64,000 nt of DNA, from assembly GCA_964564865.1 (NCBI GenBank), contig CAZMDA010000011.1, forward strand, positions 7,766-71,765, given 5' to 3'. The first letter of the stretch is position 1. Every line of letters begins with the position of its first letter. A program made the position numbers and the translations under genes. Below, piece after piece: positions 1-8,019 of this stretch. The notes beneath the pieces are model-generated. The model worked only from the letters and a program-made list of their open reading frames with translations, was not told where the DNA came from and made no database searches. The DNA is from RBG-16-66-20 sp964564865. Its GTDB lineage: Bacteria > Pseudomonadota > Gammaproteobacteria > Burkholderiales > SG8-39.

Positions 1-751
1 GGTGGTAGTACTCGCGCGCCGGGAAGCCGTAGTCGGCGACCAGGATCGCGCCGCGCTCCAGCGCGCGCGCAAGGAGGCGAATCCAGGCCCGGCCGACGAG
101 GCCGATCTCGCTGTCGTAGCTGCCGGAAGCGGGAACCTCCACCGCGAGGGCGCGCGCCGCTTCCAGCAACGGGCCCTCGGCGGGGCGCAGCGACCAGGCG
201 AGCGTGCCCTCGTTCGCGCACACGCCGCGCTCGAAGACGCCGTCGGCGCGCCAGGCCACCGCGTGCACCGGCATCGCGTCCACCACTTCGTTGGCGAGCA
301 TCACGCCGCGGAAGCGCTGCGGCATGCGCTCGAGCCACTGCACCCGGTCGCCGAGCCGCTGCCGCTGGCGCTCGCGCAGGCCGGCGCTGGTCTCGAGGAT
401 GAAGTAGGGGCATTGCAGCTCGCCCAGCAGTTGCTCCGCGAGCGCGCCGCTGCCGGCGCCGAACTCGAGCACCGCCTCGCCCGGCTGCAGCAGCTGCGCC
501 ACCTGGCGCGCGAGCGCGCGCCCGAACAATGGCGACAGTTCCGGCGCGGTGACGAAATCGCCGCCGGCGCCGAACTTGCGCGCCCCGGCGGCGTAGTAGC
601 CCAGCCCCGGCTCGTGCAGCACCAGTTCCATGTAGCGCGCGAACGGGATCCAGTTGCCGTTCGCGGCCAGTTCCGCGGCGAGACGGTCCAGCAGCCGGCG
701 GCTGGCGGCAAGCGCCGCATCGTCCGGAAGCGGAAGTGCCTGGGCCTTCAT
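1..751 (-). CDS. MidA-family SAM-dependent methyltransferase (partial)
   Basis: This is the N-terminal part of a class I SAM-dependent methyltransferase of the MidA/DUF185 (PF02636) family; the gene runs off the left edge. The protein starts MKAQALPLPDD. Family hallmarks follow: FARYMELVLHEPGLGYY, FVTAPELSPLFGRALA, the SAM-binding segment VLEFGAGSG near residue 90, then LANEVVDAMPVH, and ADYGFPAREYYH at the edge. Mitochondrial members methylate an arginine of a complex I subunit; the bacterial substrate is generally unknown. It diverges from the pteridine reductase with only 34 bp between start codons, an arrangement common in betaproteobacteria. The family call is firm and the substrate is not known. 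Confidence 0.85.
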   Translation of the reverse strand, partial: MKAQALPLPDDAALAASRRLLDRLAAELAANGNWIPFARYMELVLHEPGLGYYAAGARKFGAGGDFVTAPELSPLFGRALARQVAQLLQPGEAVLEFGAGSGALAEQLLGELQCPYFILETSAGLRERQRQRLGDRVQWLERMPQRFRGVMLANEVVDAMPVHAVAWRADGVFERGVCANEGTLAWSLRPAEGPLLEAARALAVEVPASGSYDSEIGLVGRAWIRLLARALERGAILVADYGFPAREYYH

Positions 752-785
752 GCTGGGGAATTTACCCTAGAATTCGGCACTTACG

Positions 786-1532
786 ATGAACCCGGACCTC
801 CAGGGACAGGCCGCACTCGTCACCGGCGCCGCGCGCCGGGTGGGCGCCGTGATCGCGCGCCGCCTGCACGCGGCCGGCGCCGACGTGGTGCTCCACTACC
901 GGGGGTCGGAGGCCGACGCGGCGAGGCTGGAAGCGGAGCTGAATGCGCTGCGGCCGGGCAGCGCGCGCCGGGTGAAGGCCGACCTGCTGGCGCCGATCGC
1001 GCCGCGCGCGCTGGTGGAGGCGGCGCTGGCGCAGTTCAGGCGCCTCGATATCCTCGTGAACAACGCCTCCACCTTCTATCCCACCGCGATGGGCGGCATC
1101 GAGGCGACGCACTGGGATGAGCTGATGGGCTCCAACCTGCGCGCGCCGCTGTTCCTCGCGCAGGAGGCGGCGCCGCACCTGGCGAAGCGCGCCGGCAGCA
1201 TCGTCAACATCGTGGACATCCATGCCGAGCGGCCGCTCAAGGGCTACGCGGTGTACTCGGTCGCCAAGGCGGGCCTTGCGGCGCTGACGCGCTCGCTCGC
1301 GCTGGAGCTCGCCCCGTCGGTGCGCGTCAACGCGGTCGCCCCCGGCGCCATCGCCTGGCCGGAGGACGGGCAGTTCGAGCCCGCCGAGCGCGCGCGCATC
1401 GTCGCCACCACGCCGCTCGCGCGCATCGGCGAGCCGGAGGCGATCGCCCAGGCGGTACACTTCCTCGCCACCGCGCCCTTCGTCACCGGCCAGGTGCTGG
1501 CGGTGGACGGCGGCCGGTCGGTGTTCCTGTAG
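786..1532 (+). CDS. Pteridine reductase-like SDR oxidoreductase
   Basis: A 248-residue short-chain dehydrogenase/reductase. The nucleotide-binding motif is TGAARRVG, with Arg in place of the usual glycine. That substitution is typical of pteridine reductases (PTR1/FolM type), which use NADPH to reduce dihydro- or oxidised pterins. NNAS follows near residue 92, and the catalytic Tyr-x3-Lys is in YSVAK near residue 158. The C-terminus (VTGQVLAVDGGRSV) is the usual SDR end. No strong Shine-Dalgarno is seen; a TAGAAT at 768-773 lies close to the start, so the leader would be very short. The next gene, sugE, begins 19 bp downstream. The pterin substrate is inferred from the motif and neighbourhood. 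Confidence 0.8.
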   Translation: MNPDLQGQAALVTGAARRVGAVIARRLHAAGADVVLHYRGSEADAARLEAELNALRPGSARRVKADLLAPIAPRALVEAALAQFRRLDILVNNASTFYPTAMGGIEATHWDELMGSNLRAPLFLAQEAAPHLAKRAGSIVNIVDIHAERPLKGYAVYSVAKAGLAALTRSLALELAPSVRVNAVAPGAIAWPEDGQFEPAERARIVATTPLARIGEPEAIAQAVHFLATAPFVTGQVLAVDGGRSVFL

Positions 1533-1551
1533 ACGTCGAAAAGGAGATGCC

Positions 1552-1872
1552 ATGGCCTGGATCTGGCTGCTGCTGGCGGGCGCGCTCGAGGTGGTCTGGG
1601 CGATCGGCCTGAAGTACACCGACGGCTTCACGCGGCCGCTGCCCTCCGCGCTCACCCTCGCGGCGATGGTCGCCAGCGTCTACTTCCTCGCGCTGGCGGT
1701 GCGCACCATCCCGATCGGCACCGGCTACGCGGTCTGGACCGGCATCGGCGCGGTGGGCGTGGCGATCCTCGGCATGGCCCTGTTCGGCGAGCCGCGCACG
1801 CTGGCGCGCATCGGCTGCATCGGGCTCATCGTCGCCGGCATCGTCGGCCTCAAGCTGGTCTCGCCGCAGTGA
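1552..1872 (+). CDS. sugE: SMR-family guanidinium/quaternary ammonium exporter (SugE/Gdx)
   Basis: A 106-residue small multidrug resistance protein with four predicted membrane helices and hardly any loops. The essential membrane-embedded glutamate is E13 in the first helix (AGALEVVWAIGLKYTDGF). The third-helix signature GTGYAVWTGIGAVG matches the SugE/Gdx branch rather than EmrE. Gdx proteins work as antiparallel dimers in the inner membrane and export guanidinium in exchange for protons; some also handle small quaternary ammonium compounds. The spacer before the start contains AAAAGGAGA, a good ribosome-binding site. No guanidine riboswitch is visible upstream, since the gene sits directly behind the pteridine reductase, probably in one transcript. 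Confidence 0.9.
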   Translation: MAWIWLLLAGALEVVWAIGLKYTDGFTRPLPSALTLAAMVASVYFLALAVRTIPIGTGYAVWTGIGAVGVAILGMALFGEPRTLARIGCIGLIVAGIVGLKLVSPQ

Positions 1873-1879
1873 ACCCGCC

Positions 1880-2743
1880 ATGAGCGACCCGCGCAAGGAC
1901 CACTACGAGCAGAACAAGCTCGCCAAGCGCCTGCGCCACCAGGTGGGCGACGCGATCGCCGACTTCGGCCTGATCGAGGCCGGCGACCGGGTGATGGTGT
2001 GCCTCTCGGGCGGCAAGGACAGCTACGGCATGCTGGAGATCCTGCTCGCGCTGCAGGAGAAGGCGCCGGTCGAGTTCGAGCTGGTCGCGGTGAACCTGGA
2101 CCAGAAGCAGCCCGGCTTCCCGGAGCGCGTGCTGCCCGAGTACCTCGAGGCGCGCGGCGTGCCGTTCCGCATCGTCGAGCAGGACACCTATTCGATCGTG
2201 AAGCGCGTGGTGCCCGAGGGCAAGACGATGTGCAGCCTGTGCTCGCGCCTGCGCCGCGGCGTGCTGTACCGCGTCGCCGGGGAGCTGGGCGCGACCAAGA
2301 TCGCGCTCGGCCACCACCGCGACGACGTGCTGGCGACCTTCTTCCTGAACCTGTTCCACGCCGGGACGCTGAAGGCGATGCCGGCCAAGCTGGTGTCGGA
2401 TGACGGCAAGCATGTCGTCATCCGGCCGCTGGTGTACGTGGCCGAGGACGACCTGGCGGCCTATGCCGCGCAGAAGGCCTTCCCCATCATCCCCTGCACC
2501 CTGTGCGGCTCGCAGGAGAACCTGCAGCGCAAGGTGGTGGGCCGGATGCTGCAGGAGTGGGCGCGCACCGAACCGGGGCGCATCCAGTCCATCCTGCGCG
2601 CGCTGACCGACGTGCGGCCCTCGCACCTGCTGGACCGCAAGCTGTTCGACTTCGCCGGCCTGAAGGTCGGCGTGAAAAATACCGAAGAGGCGGCCCAGGT
2701 CGTCAGGTTCATGGAACTCGGGCAGCCGTTGTTTGCCGAATAA
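1880..2743 (+). CDS. ttcA: tRNA 2-thiocytidine(32) synthetase
   Basis: A 287-residue TtcA enzyme, which thiolates cytidine 32 in several tRNAs using ATP and an iron-sulfur cluster. The PP-loop SGGKDS lies near residue 45. The CxxC pair in MCSLCSRLRRG (about residue 118) and a further Cys in IPCTLCGSQ (about residue 206) are the cluster and thiolation cysteines. The sequence is full length and the C-terminal FDFAGL region is intact. It starts 7 bp after the sugE stop and is followed 2 bp later by the DUF3750 gene, so sugE-ttcA-DUF3750 are probably co-transcribed. Confidence 0.95.
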   Translation: MSDPRKDHYEQNKLAKRLRHQVGDAIADFGLIEAGDRVMVCLSGGKDSYGMLEILLALQEKAPVEFELVAVNLDQKQPGFPERVLPEYLEARGVPFRIVEQDTYSIVKRVVPEGKTMCSLCSRLRRGVLYRVAGELGATKIALGHHRDDVLATFFLNLFHAGTLKAMPAKLVSDDGKHVVIRPLVYVAEDDLAAYAAQKAFPIIPCTLCGSQENLQRKVVGRMLQEWARTEPGRIQSILRALTDVRPSHLLDRKLFDFAGLKVGVKNTEEAAQVVRFMELGQPLFAE

Positions 2744-2745
2744 GG

Positions 2746-3507
2746 ATGACGCGCGCCCGCAAGGTGGTCCTCTCCGTTTCCGCCCTCGCCGTCGTCCTTG
2801 CCCTCGTCGTGGGCCGCGCCGTGGTGGCGCAGGACTGGCGCACCGCCAGCCGCGAGCCGGTGGGGCTCGCGCCGGCGGCCGACCGCACGCCCGAGGCGGT
2901 GGTGCAGGTCTACGGCGCGAGGACGGTGGGGATGCGCGGGCTGTTCGGCGTGCACACCTGGGTCGCGGTGAAGCCGGAGAACGCCGCTGCCTACACCGTG
3001 TACGAAGTCATCGGCTGGCGCCTGCGCTGGTCGGGCTCGGCGGTGGTGGTGAGCCAACGGCACGCGGACGCGCGCTGGTTCGGCGCCGAGCCCGAGCTCT
3101 ACGCCGACAAGCGCGGCGCGGAAGCCGCGGCGCTCATCCCGCGCATCGAGGCGGCGGCGAAGTCCTATCCCTACGCCGGCGAGTACAGCGCCTGGCCGGG
3201 CCCGAACTCCAACACCTTCGTGGCCTGGATCACGCGCGCGGTGCCGGAGCTGGGCGCGCACCTGCCGCCCACGGCCATCGGCAAGGATTACCTGGGCGAC
3301 AGCATCCTCGGTTCGGCGCCGAGCGGGCGCGGCGGGCAGTTGTCGCTGGGCGGCGTGCTCGGGCTCACCCTGAGCAGCGTCGAGGGGATCGAGATGAACG
3401 TGCTCGGGCTTTCCTTCGGCGTCGCGCCCTGGCCGCCGGCGCTCAAGCTGCCTATGCTGGGGCGGCTTGGGGCGGCGCTGGTCGAGCCTCGCGGATCGGC
3501 AGATTGA
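2746..3507 (+). CDS. DUF3750 domain-containing protein
   Basis: A 253-residue protein of the DUF3750 family, function unknown. It has an N-terminal hydrophobic stretch (residues about 6-24) that is a signal anchor or uncleaved signal peptide, so the bulk is probably periplasmic. Conserved-looking segments include GLFGVHTWVAVKP, YEVIGWRLRW, SYPYAGEYSAWPGPNSNTF and GLTLSSVEGIEMNVLGLSFG. ATG at 2746, preceded by AAGG just after the ttcA stop, was chosen over a longer frame running through ttcA. The 3' end overlaps the convergent MFS gene by 56 bp. It is likely the last gene of the ttcA transcript. Confidence 0.8.
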   Translation: MTRARKVVLSVSALAVVLALVVGRAVVAQDWRTASREPVGLAPAADRTPEAVVQVYGARTVGMRGLFGVHTWVAVKPENAAAYTVYEVIGWRLRWSGSAVVVSQRHADARWFGAEPELYADKRGAEAAALIPRIEAAAKSYPYAGEYSAWPGPNSNTFVAWITRAVPELGAHLPPTAIGKDYLGDSILGSAPSGRGGQLSLGGVLGLTLSSVEGIEMNVLGLSFGVAPWPPALKLPMLGRLGAALVEPRGSAD

Positions 3508-4669
3508 CCAGCGCGGCCGCGGCCGCGAGCGCCATGTCGGCGTACCACATCCACGCGTAGCTCCCGGTGGCCTCGATGGCGAGGCCGCCCAGCCACGCGC
3601 CCAGGAACCCGCCCACCTGGTGCGACAGCAGCGTCATGCCGAACAGGGTCCCGAGGAAGCGCACGCCGAAGAGCTTGCCGACGATGTTCGCCGTCGGCGG
3701 CACGGTCGCGAGCCAGGTGAGGCCCAGGCCCGCGGCGAACAGGTAGAACGTGAGCGCGGTCTTCGGCGCCACCAGGTACACGGCGATCAGCGCGGCGCGG
3801 GAGCCGTACATCCAGGCGAGGATGTACTTGCTGCGGTACTTCGCGGTGGCGAAGCCCGCCGCCAGGCTGCCCACGATGTTGGCGAGGCCGATGATCGCGA
3901 GCGACCAGCTGGCCACCGTCGGCGGCAGGCCGCACAGGTCCACTTCCTGCGGCAGGTGCGTCACCAGGAACGCGATGTGGAAGCCGCAGGTGAAGAACCC
4001 CAGGTTCAGCAGCTGGTAGCTGCGGTCGCCGAAGGCGTCGCCCAGCGCGCGCCACGGCGAGGCGCCGTCGGCCGCGTGCGCCGGGGCGGCGGCGCGCTTG
4101 CCCGCGACGGTGCGCACCAGCGGCAGCGCGGCGAGGGTGGCCGCCGCCAGCGCCCAGAGCGCCGCCATCCAGCCCAGGGCCTGGATCAGCGCCTGCGCGA
4201 CCGGGGCGAACACGAACTGGCCGAAGGAGCCGCCGGCATTGATGACGCCCGAGGCCTTGCCGCGCGCCTCCTGCGGCAGGCGCTGCGCCGCGGCGCCGAT
4301 CAGCACCGAGAAGCTGCCGGCGCCCGAGCCGATGGAGGTCATCAGGCCCAGCACCAGCACCAGCCCCAGCGCCGAATCCATGAACGGCGTCAGCGCGGTG
4401 CCGGCGGCGAGCAGGAGGACGCCCGCGGCCAGCACCGGCGCCGGGCCGTGCCGGTCGGCAAGCGCGCCGGCCACGGGCTGGATCGCGCCCCAGGCGAACT
4501 GGCCGATGGCGAGCGCGAAGCTGATGGTGGCGATGCCCAGCCCGGTCGAGGAATTGAGCGGCGAGACGAACAGGCCGAAGGACTGGCGCACGCCCATGGT
4601 CACCATCAGCAGGGCGGCGGCCGCCAGGGTGACGACCAGGGCGGCGCGGGCAGGGGCGGGGACGGTCAT
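3452..4669 (-). CDS. Major facilitator superfamily transporter
   Basis: A 405-residue MFS permease with about 12 predicted membrane segments. The first helix region reads VTMGVRQSFGLFVSPL, a form common in MFS proteins labelled monocarboxylate or oxalate/formate-type carriers; GALADRHG in the cytoplasmic 2-3 loop is the A-motif region. The substrate cannot be told from sequence. The start ATG at 4669 lies just below a TTGACA/TATCAT promoter-like pair (4675-4701), so the leader would be very short. It is divergent from the HTH-aminotransferase gene and shares a 19-bp palindrome with it. That suggests the carrier moves a metabolite handled by that enzyme, but this is inference. Confidence 0.85.
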   Translation of the reverse strand: MTVPAPARAALVVTLAAAALLMVTMGVRQSFGLFVSPLNSSTGLGIATISFALAIGQFAWGAIQPVAGALADRHGPAPVLAAGVLLLAAGTALTPFMDSALGLVLVLGLMTSIGSGAGSFSVLIGAAAQRLPQEARGKASGVINAGGSFGQFVFAPVAQALIQALGWMAALWALAAATLAALPLVRTVAGKRAAAPAHAADGASPWRALGDAFGDRSYQLLNLGFFTCGFHIAFLVTHLPQEVDLCGLPPTVASWSLAIIGLANIVGSLAAGFATAKYRSKYILAWMYGSRAALIAVYLVAPKTALTFYLFAAGLGLTWLATVPPTANIVGKLFGVRFLGTLFGMTLLSHQVGGFLGAWLGGLAIEATGSYAWMWYADMALAAAAALVNLPIREARPAPPQAAPA

Positions 4670-4674
4670 GGCGC

Positions 4675-4723
4675 ATGATAGCCGAAGGCCAGGCTTGTCA
4701 AATTCAGTTTGACAGGCTAGACT
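4675..4723. promoter_or_regulatory. Divergent promoters sharing a 19-bp palindrome
   Basis: A perfect 7-bp inverted repeat TGTCAAA-N5-TTTGACA spans 4696-4714, between the MFS gene and the HTH-aminotransferase gene. On the plus strand TTGTCA (4695-4700), a 17-bp spacer and TAGACT (4718-4723) place initiation at or next to the ATG at 4731, so that mRNA may be leaderless. On the minus strand TTGACA (4701-4696) and TATCAT (4680-4675) have a 15-bp spacer. The palindrome overlaps both -35 elements. This is the expected geometry for an autoregulating repressor, and the downstream protein begins with a Cro-like HTH. The promoter calls rest on pattern only. Confidence 0.55.
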
Positions 4724-4730
4724 TCCCGCC

Positions 4731-6245
4731 ATGCCCGACACCAACTGCGCCGCGCGCCTCGTGGACATCTTCGGCTCCCAGGCCGAGGTCGCGCGCGCCT
4801 TCCAGCTGGACCGCGCCGTGGTGCACAACTGGGTGAAGACCGGCTACGTCCCGGCGCGCTGGGCGGGCGAGGTCGAGCGCGTCACCCAGGGCCGCATCAG
4901 CGCCGTGGACATCATCAACGAAGCCAGCGCCAAGAACCCGGTGCGCGTGAAGTCGCGTCCCGGGGACGCCCCTTTCGGAATGTCGGAGAACGATCCCCTT
5001 ATGCCTACCAGCCAGTACGCCCCCGCCAAGCGCATCCAGTCCTTCCACCCGCCGCAGAGGACGCTCATGGGCCCGGGGCCCACGGAGATCCACCCGCGCG
5101 TGCTCACCACCATGAGCCAGCCGGCGATCGGCTACCTCGACCCGGTGTTCGTGGAGATGATGGAGGAGCTCAAGTCGCTTCTTCGTTACACGTACCAGAC
5201 GAAGAACGCGCTGACCTTCCCCATCTCCGGCCCGGGCTCGGTCGGCATGGAGTTCTGCTTCGTCAACATGGTGGCGCCGGGCGACAAGGTGATCGTGTGC
5301 CAGAACGGCGTGTTCGGCGGCCGGATGCTGGAGAACGTGATCCGCTGCGGCGGCGTCCCGGTCCTCATCGAGGACAAGTGGGGCGAGCCGGTGGACCCGC
5401 AGAAGGTCGAGGACGCGCTGCGCAAGCACAAGGACGTGAAGGTGGTCGCCTTCGTGCACGCCGAGACCTCCACCGGCTGCCAGTCGGACGCCAAGCTGCT
5501 GACGCAGATCGCGCACAAGCACGGCGCCATGGTGATCGTGGACGCGGTCACGTCGCTGGCCGGCACCCCGGTCAAGGTGGACGAGTGGGAGATCGACGCC
5601 ATCTACTCCGCCAGCCAGAAGTGCCTGTCCTGCACCCCAGGCCTGTCGCCGGTGTCGTTCAGCGAGCGCGTGGTGGAGCACGTGCGCAAGCGGAAGGACA
5701 AGATCCACAGCTGGTTCATGGACATGAACCTGCTGCTCGGCTACTGGAACGCCGGCACCCGCACCTACCACCACACCGCGCCGACGAACTCCCTGTTCGC
5801 GCTGCACGAGGCGCTGCTGCTCATCCGCGAGGAAGGGCTGGAGAACGCCTGGGCGCGGGCCACGCGCCACCATGTCGCGCTCAAGGCGGGCCTGGAGGCG
5901 ATGGGCATGGAGATGCTGGTCGCCGAGAAGTACCAGCTGCCGCAGATGAACGCGGTCAAGTGCCCCGCGGGCGTGGACGAGGCCGAGGTGCGCAAGCGGC
6001 TGCTGAACGAGTTCGGCATCGAGATCGGCGCGGGCCTGGGGCCGCTCGCGGGCAAGATCTGGCGCATCGGCCTGATGGGCTACTCCTGCCGCCCGGACAA
6101 CGTCATGCTGTGCCTGTCGGCGCTGGGCTCCGTCCTGGACGACATGGGCCAGCCGGTGCACGTCGGCGACGCCGAAGCCGCGGCCCACGGCGCCTATGCG
6201 CAAATGCACGTCAAAGACGCGCAGCGCAAGAAGAAGGCCGCCTGA
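4731..6245 (+). CDS. Cro/YdaS-like HTH fused to a class V (alanine/serine-glyoxylate type) aminotransferase
   Basis: A 504-residue continuous frame with two parts. Residues about 1-60 are a Cro/YdaS-like helix-turn-helix (GSQAEVARAFQLDRAVVHNW, then VERVTQGRISAVDI). Residues 91-504 are a complete PLP-dependent class V aminotransferase beginning MPTSQYAPAKRIQSFHPPQR. It contains the family's LMGPGPTEIHPRVL, the cofactor Asp in VIVDAVTSLAG, and the Schiff-base lysine in YSASQKCLSCTPG. Relatives convert glyoxylate with alanine or serine to glycine. An internal ATG at 5001 (residue 91), with GGAGA about 12 nt upstream, could allow separate translation of the enzyme. The fusion of a DNA-binding domain to this aminotransferase is unusual; the exact substrate is uncertain. 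Confidence 0.85.
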   Translation: MPDTNCAARLVDIFGSQAEVARAFQLDRAVVHNWVKTGYVPARWAGEVERVTQGRISAVDIINEASAKNPVRVKSRPGDAPFGMSENDPLMPTSQYAPAKRIQSFHPPQRTLMGPGPTEIHPRVLTTMSQPAIGYLDPVFVEMMEELKSLLRYTYQTKNALTFPISGPGSVGMEFCFVNMVAPGDKVIVCQNGVFGGRMLENVIRCGGVPVLIEDKWGEPVDPQKVEDALRKHKDVKVVAFVHAETSTGCQSDAKLLTQIAHKHGAMVIVDAVTSLAGTPVKVDEWEIDAIYSASQKCLSCTPGLSPVSFSERVVEHVRKRKDKIHSWFMDMNLLLGYWNAGTRTYHHTAPTNSLFALHEALLLIREEGLENAWARATRHHVALKAGLEAMGMEMLVAEKYQLPQMNAVKCPAGVDEAEVRKRLLNEFGIEIGAGLGPLAGKIWRIGLMGYSCRPDNVMLCLSALGSVLDDMGQPVHVGDAEAAAHGAYAQMHVKDAQRKKKAA

Positions 6246-6259
6246 GCAAGTAATTCGTT

Positions 6260-6304
6260 AAATCAGGGACGGACGACGATTTAAATCGTGGTCCGTCCCT
6301 ATTT
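6260..6304. repeat. Inverted REP-like doublet / hairpin between convergent genes
   Basis: Two copies of the dispersed motif GGGACGGACCACGATTT meet tail to tail (one copy has a single mismatch), forming a near-perfect hairpin of about 20 bp per arm with almost no loop. It lies in the 53-bp gap between the aminotransferase gene and the convergent PilZ-like gene, so it could act as a two-way transcription stop. The same motif recurs at 14417, 16082, 18826, 39578 and around the RAYT gene at 48152. Confidence 0.85.
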
Positions 6305-7972
6305 ATTCAGGGGTTCGAAGGCGGCGCGCTGGAAGTGCTCGCTGTCCACGTGCAGGCGCGTGATGCGCAGGCGCTGCGCGCCGCGCGCGAGCTGCAGGTC
6401 GAACTGCGAGCCGCGCGTGGCGGTCCTGGGCGCCAGCAGGAAATCGGCCGCCGCCAGCGGCGTGGGCTGCGGTTCCAGCAGGATGGCGCTGCGGAAGTGC
6501 TCCTTGAAGCTGTCCTCGAACATGGTGGCCTCTTCCCAGGCGTTCGAGGCGCCCGCGTGCGGGTCGGCGCGCAGCATGACCAGCCGCGGCTTGGCGGCGA
6601 GCAGCTGCAGGCCCAGGCGCAGCTCGTCCTCCACCGAGTAGACCCGCCGCAGCACCGCCAGGACCCAGTCCGTTCCCGGCTCGATCAGCACCGCCACCAG
6701 CGCGCCCAGGTTCGCCCACCGCGCGTCGCCGCGCCGCACCGCGATGCCCAGGCCCCCGGCGCTTGCGTCCACCAGCCGCGCCGGGCTGTGGCGCGCGGCC
6801 TTCACCTGCGAGCGCCGGATCGACTTGCTGGTCGCGTCCAGCTTGAGCTGCAGTTCGCGCCGGGAGGCGCCGGCATCCGGCACCTCGGATTTCTCCAGCG
6901 CCGGCACCACGCCCAGCACCGCATCGAAGCCCGCCACCAGCCGCACCGGCGTGGCCATGGCGACGCGCTTCAGGCGCCGCTGCGGCGGGTTCGGCCCCCA
7001 GTGCTCCAGCAGCCGGTTGAGCACGGCATTGCGCTCGCGCAGCGTGTACTCGTTGCCGAACTGGGTGTCCTCCTCCGCCGGGTCGCGCCCCAGGTCGCGT
7101 TCCAGCGCCGCGCGCAGGCGCGGCAGGGTGTTCGCGGTGTTGATGTACAGGAGCCCGGGCATGGCGCCGGAGCCCAGCCGGCGCACCTGCGTCGGCCGCT
7201 CGTCGCCCATGGGCACCACGGCGAAGGTCGCCTCCGGCGTGGCGGCGGCCTCGACCTGCACCGCGGTCGCGACGCGCTGCGCGATGCGGAACGCGAGCTC
7301 CACCTCCCGCCCGCGCAGCCCGTCCGGCGCCGCGAGCTCCAGCAGCAGCGCGTGCGCGTACTCCGAGCGCGCCGAGCTCGTCCGGGCTTCGTTGCCGGGC
7401 ACCGGCAGCGCGGTGCGCGCGTACTTGCCTTCCTCGGCGATGGCGTGCAGCCGGTGCAGCCGTTCCCAGACCGCGCCGACCGCCGAGAGCTGCAGCATGT
7501 GCGAGATCGCCAGGCGCCGGTTCAGCCAGCGCAGGTTGCGCTGCACCACCAGCGGCCGGTTCTTCTTCATCCAGGCGGATTCCTCCGCGGCGGCGTCCAG
7601 CGCGATGGCGTAGCCGTTGGCGATCTCGGCGGCGCAGTCGTTCAGCGCGCGCAGCAGCCCGGGGTCGCCGTCGCGGCCTTCGCTCAGCTTGCCCTCGGGG
7701 CGCAGGTAGCGCGCCGACTGCGCGCGCCACAGCGGGCGCGCGGCCGCGTCCAGCTGCATCAGCACCTGCGCCCGCCGCGCCGGGCTGAAGGATTCGGTGG
7801 CGTTCATGGTCGCCGCCCAGTGCGTGAGGTCCGCGAGCGCGGTGTCCGGGTCGTCCTCCGGCAGCAGCGCCAGCAGCTTCCTCGCCTCCGCCTCGTCGGA
7901 CATCGGGTGGTCGGGCAGCGGCTCCCGGCCGAAGGCCAGGTCCCGGAACTTGCCGAGGTCGAACAGCGCCAT
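6299..7972 (-). CDS. Hypothetical protein with PilZ-like C-terminal region
   Basis: A protein of about 557 residues that I do not recognise as a named family. A segment reading RLVDASAGGLGIAV (near residue 400) matches the D/N-x-S-x-x-G part of PilZ cyclic-di-GMP-binding domains; the preceding Arg-rich RRSQVKAAR could stand in for the RxxxR motif but is not canonical. The rest is largely helical, soluble and without a signal peptide. Starting at 7972 (MALFDLGKFRDLAFG) leaves room for the divergent hydrolase promoter; an in-frame ATG at 7999 is the alternative. A soluble c-di-GMP effector is possible but only inferred. Confidence 0.7.
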   Translation of the reverse strand: MALFDLGKFRDLAFGREPLPDHPMSDEAEARKLLALLPEDDPDTALADLTHWAATMNATESFSPARRAQVLMQLDAAARPLWRAQSARYLRPEGKLSEGRDGDPGLLRALNDCAAEIANGYAIALDAAAEESAWMKKNRPLVVQRNLRWLNRRLAISHMLQLSAVGAVWERLHRLHAIAEEGKYARTALPVPGNEARTSSARSEYAHALLLELAAPDGLRGREVELAFRIAQRVATAVQVEAAATPEATFAVVPMGDERPTQVRRLGSGAMPGLLYINTANTLPRLRAALERDLGRDPAEEDTQFGNEYTLRERNAVLNRLLEHWGPNPPQRRLKRVAMATPVRLVAGFDAVLGVVPALEKSEVPDAGASRRELQLKLDATSKSIRRSQVKAARHSPARLVDASAGGLGIAVRRGDARWANLGALVAVLIEPGTDWVLAVLRRVYSVEDELRLGLQLLAAKPRLVMLRADPHAGASNAWEEATMFEDSFKEHFRSAILLEPQPTPLAAADFLLAPRTATRGSQFDLQLARGAQRLRITRLHVDSEHFQRAAFEPLNK

Positions 7973-8019
7973 GGCGGGATTCTTACGCAGGTCGCGCAAG
8001 GCTGCTACCCTCCGGCGCC

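Noticed and set aside
4704..6209. A 501-codon minus-strand frame opposite the HTH-aminotransferase
   Set aside because: His/Arg/Val-rich shadow translation. The plus frame has complete aminotransferase motifs.
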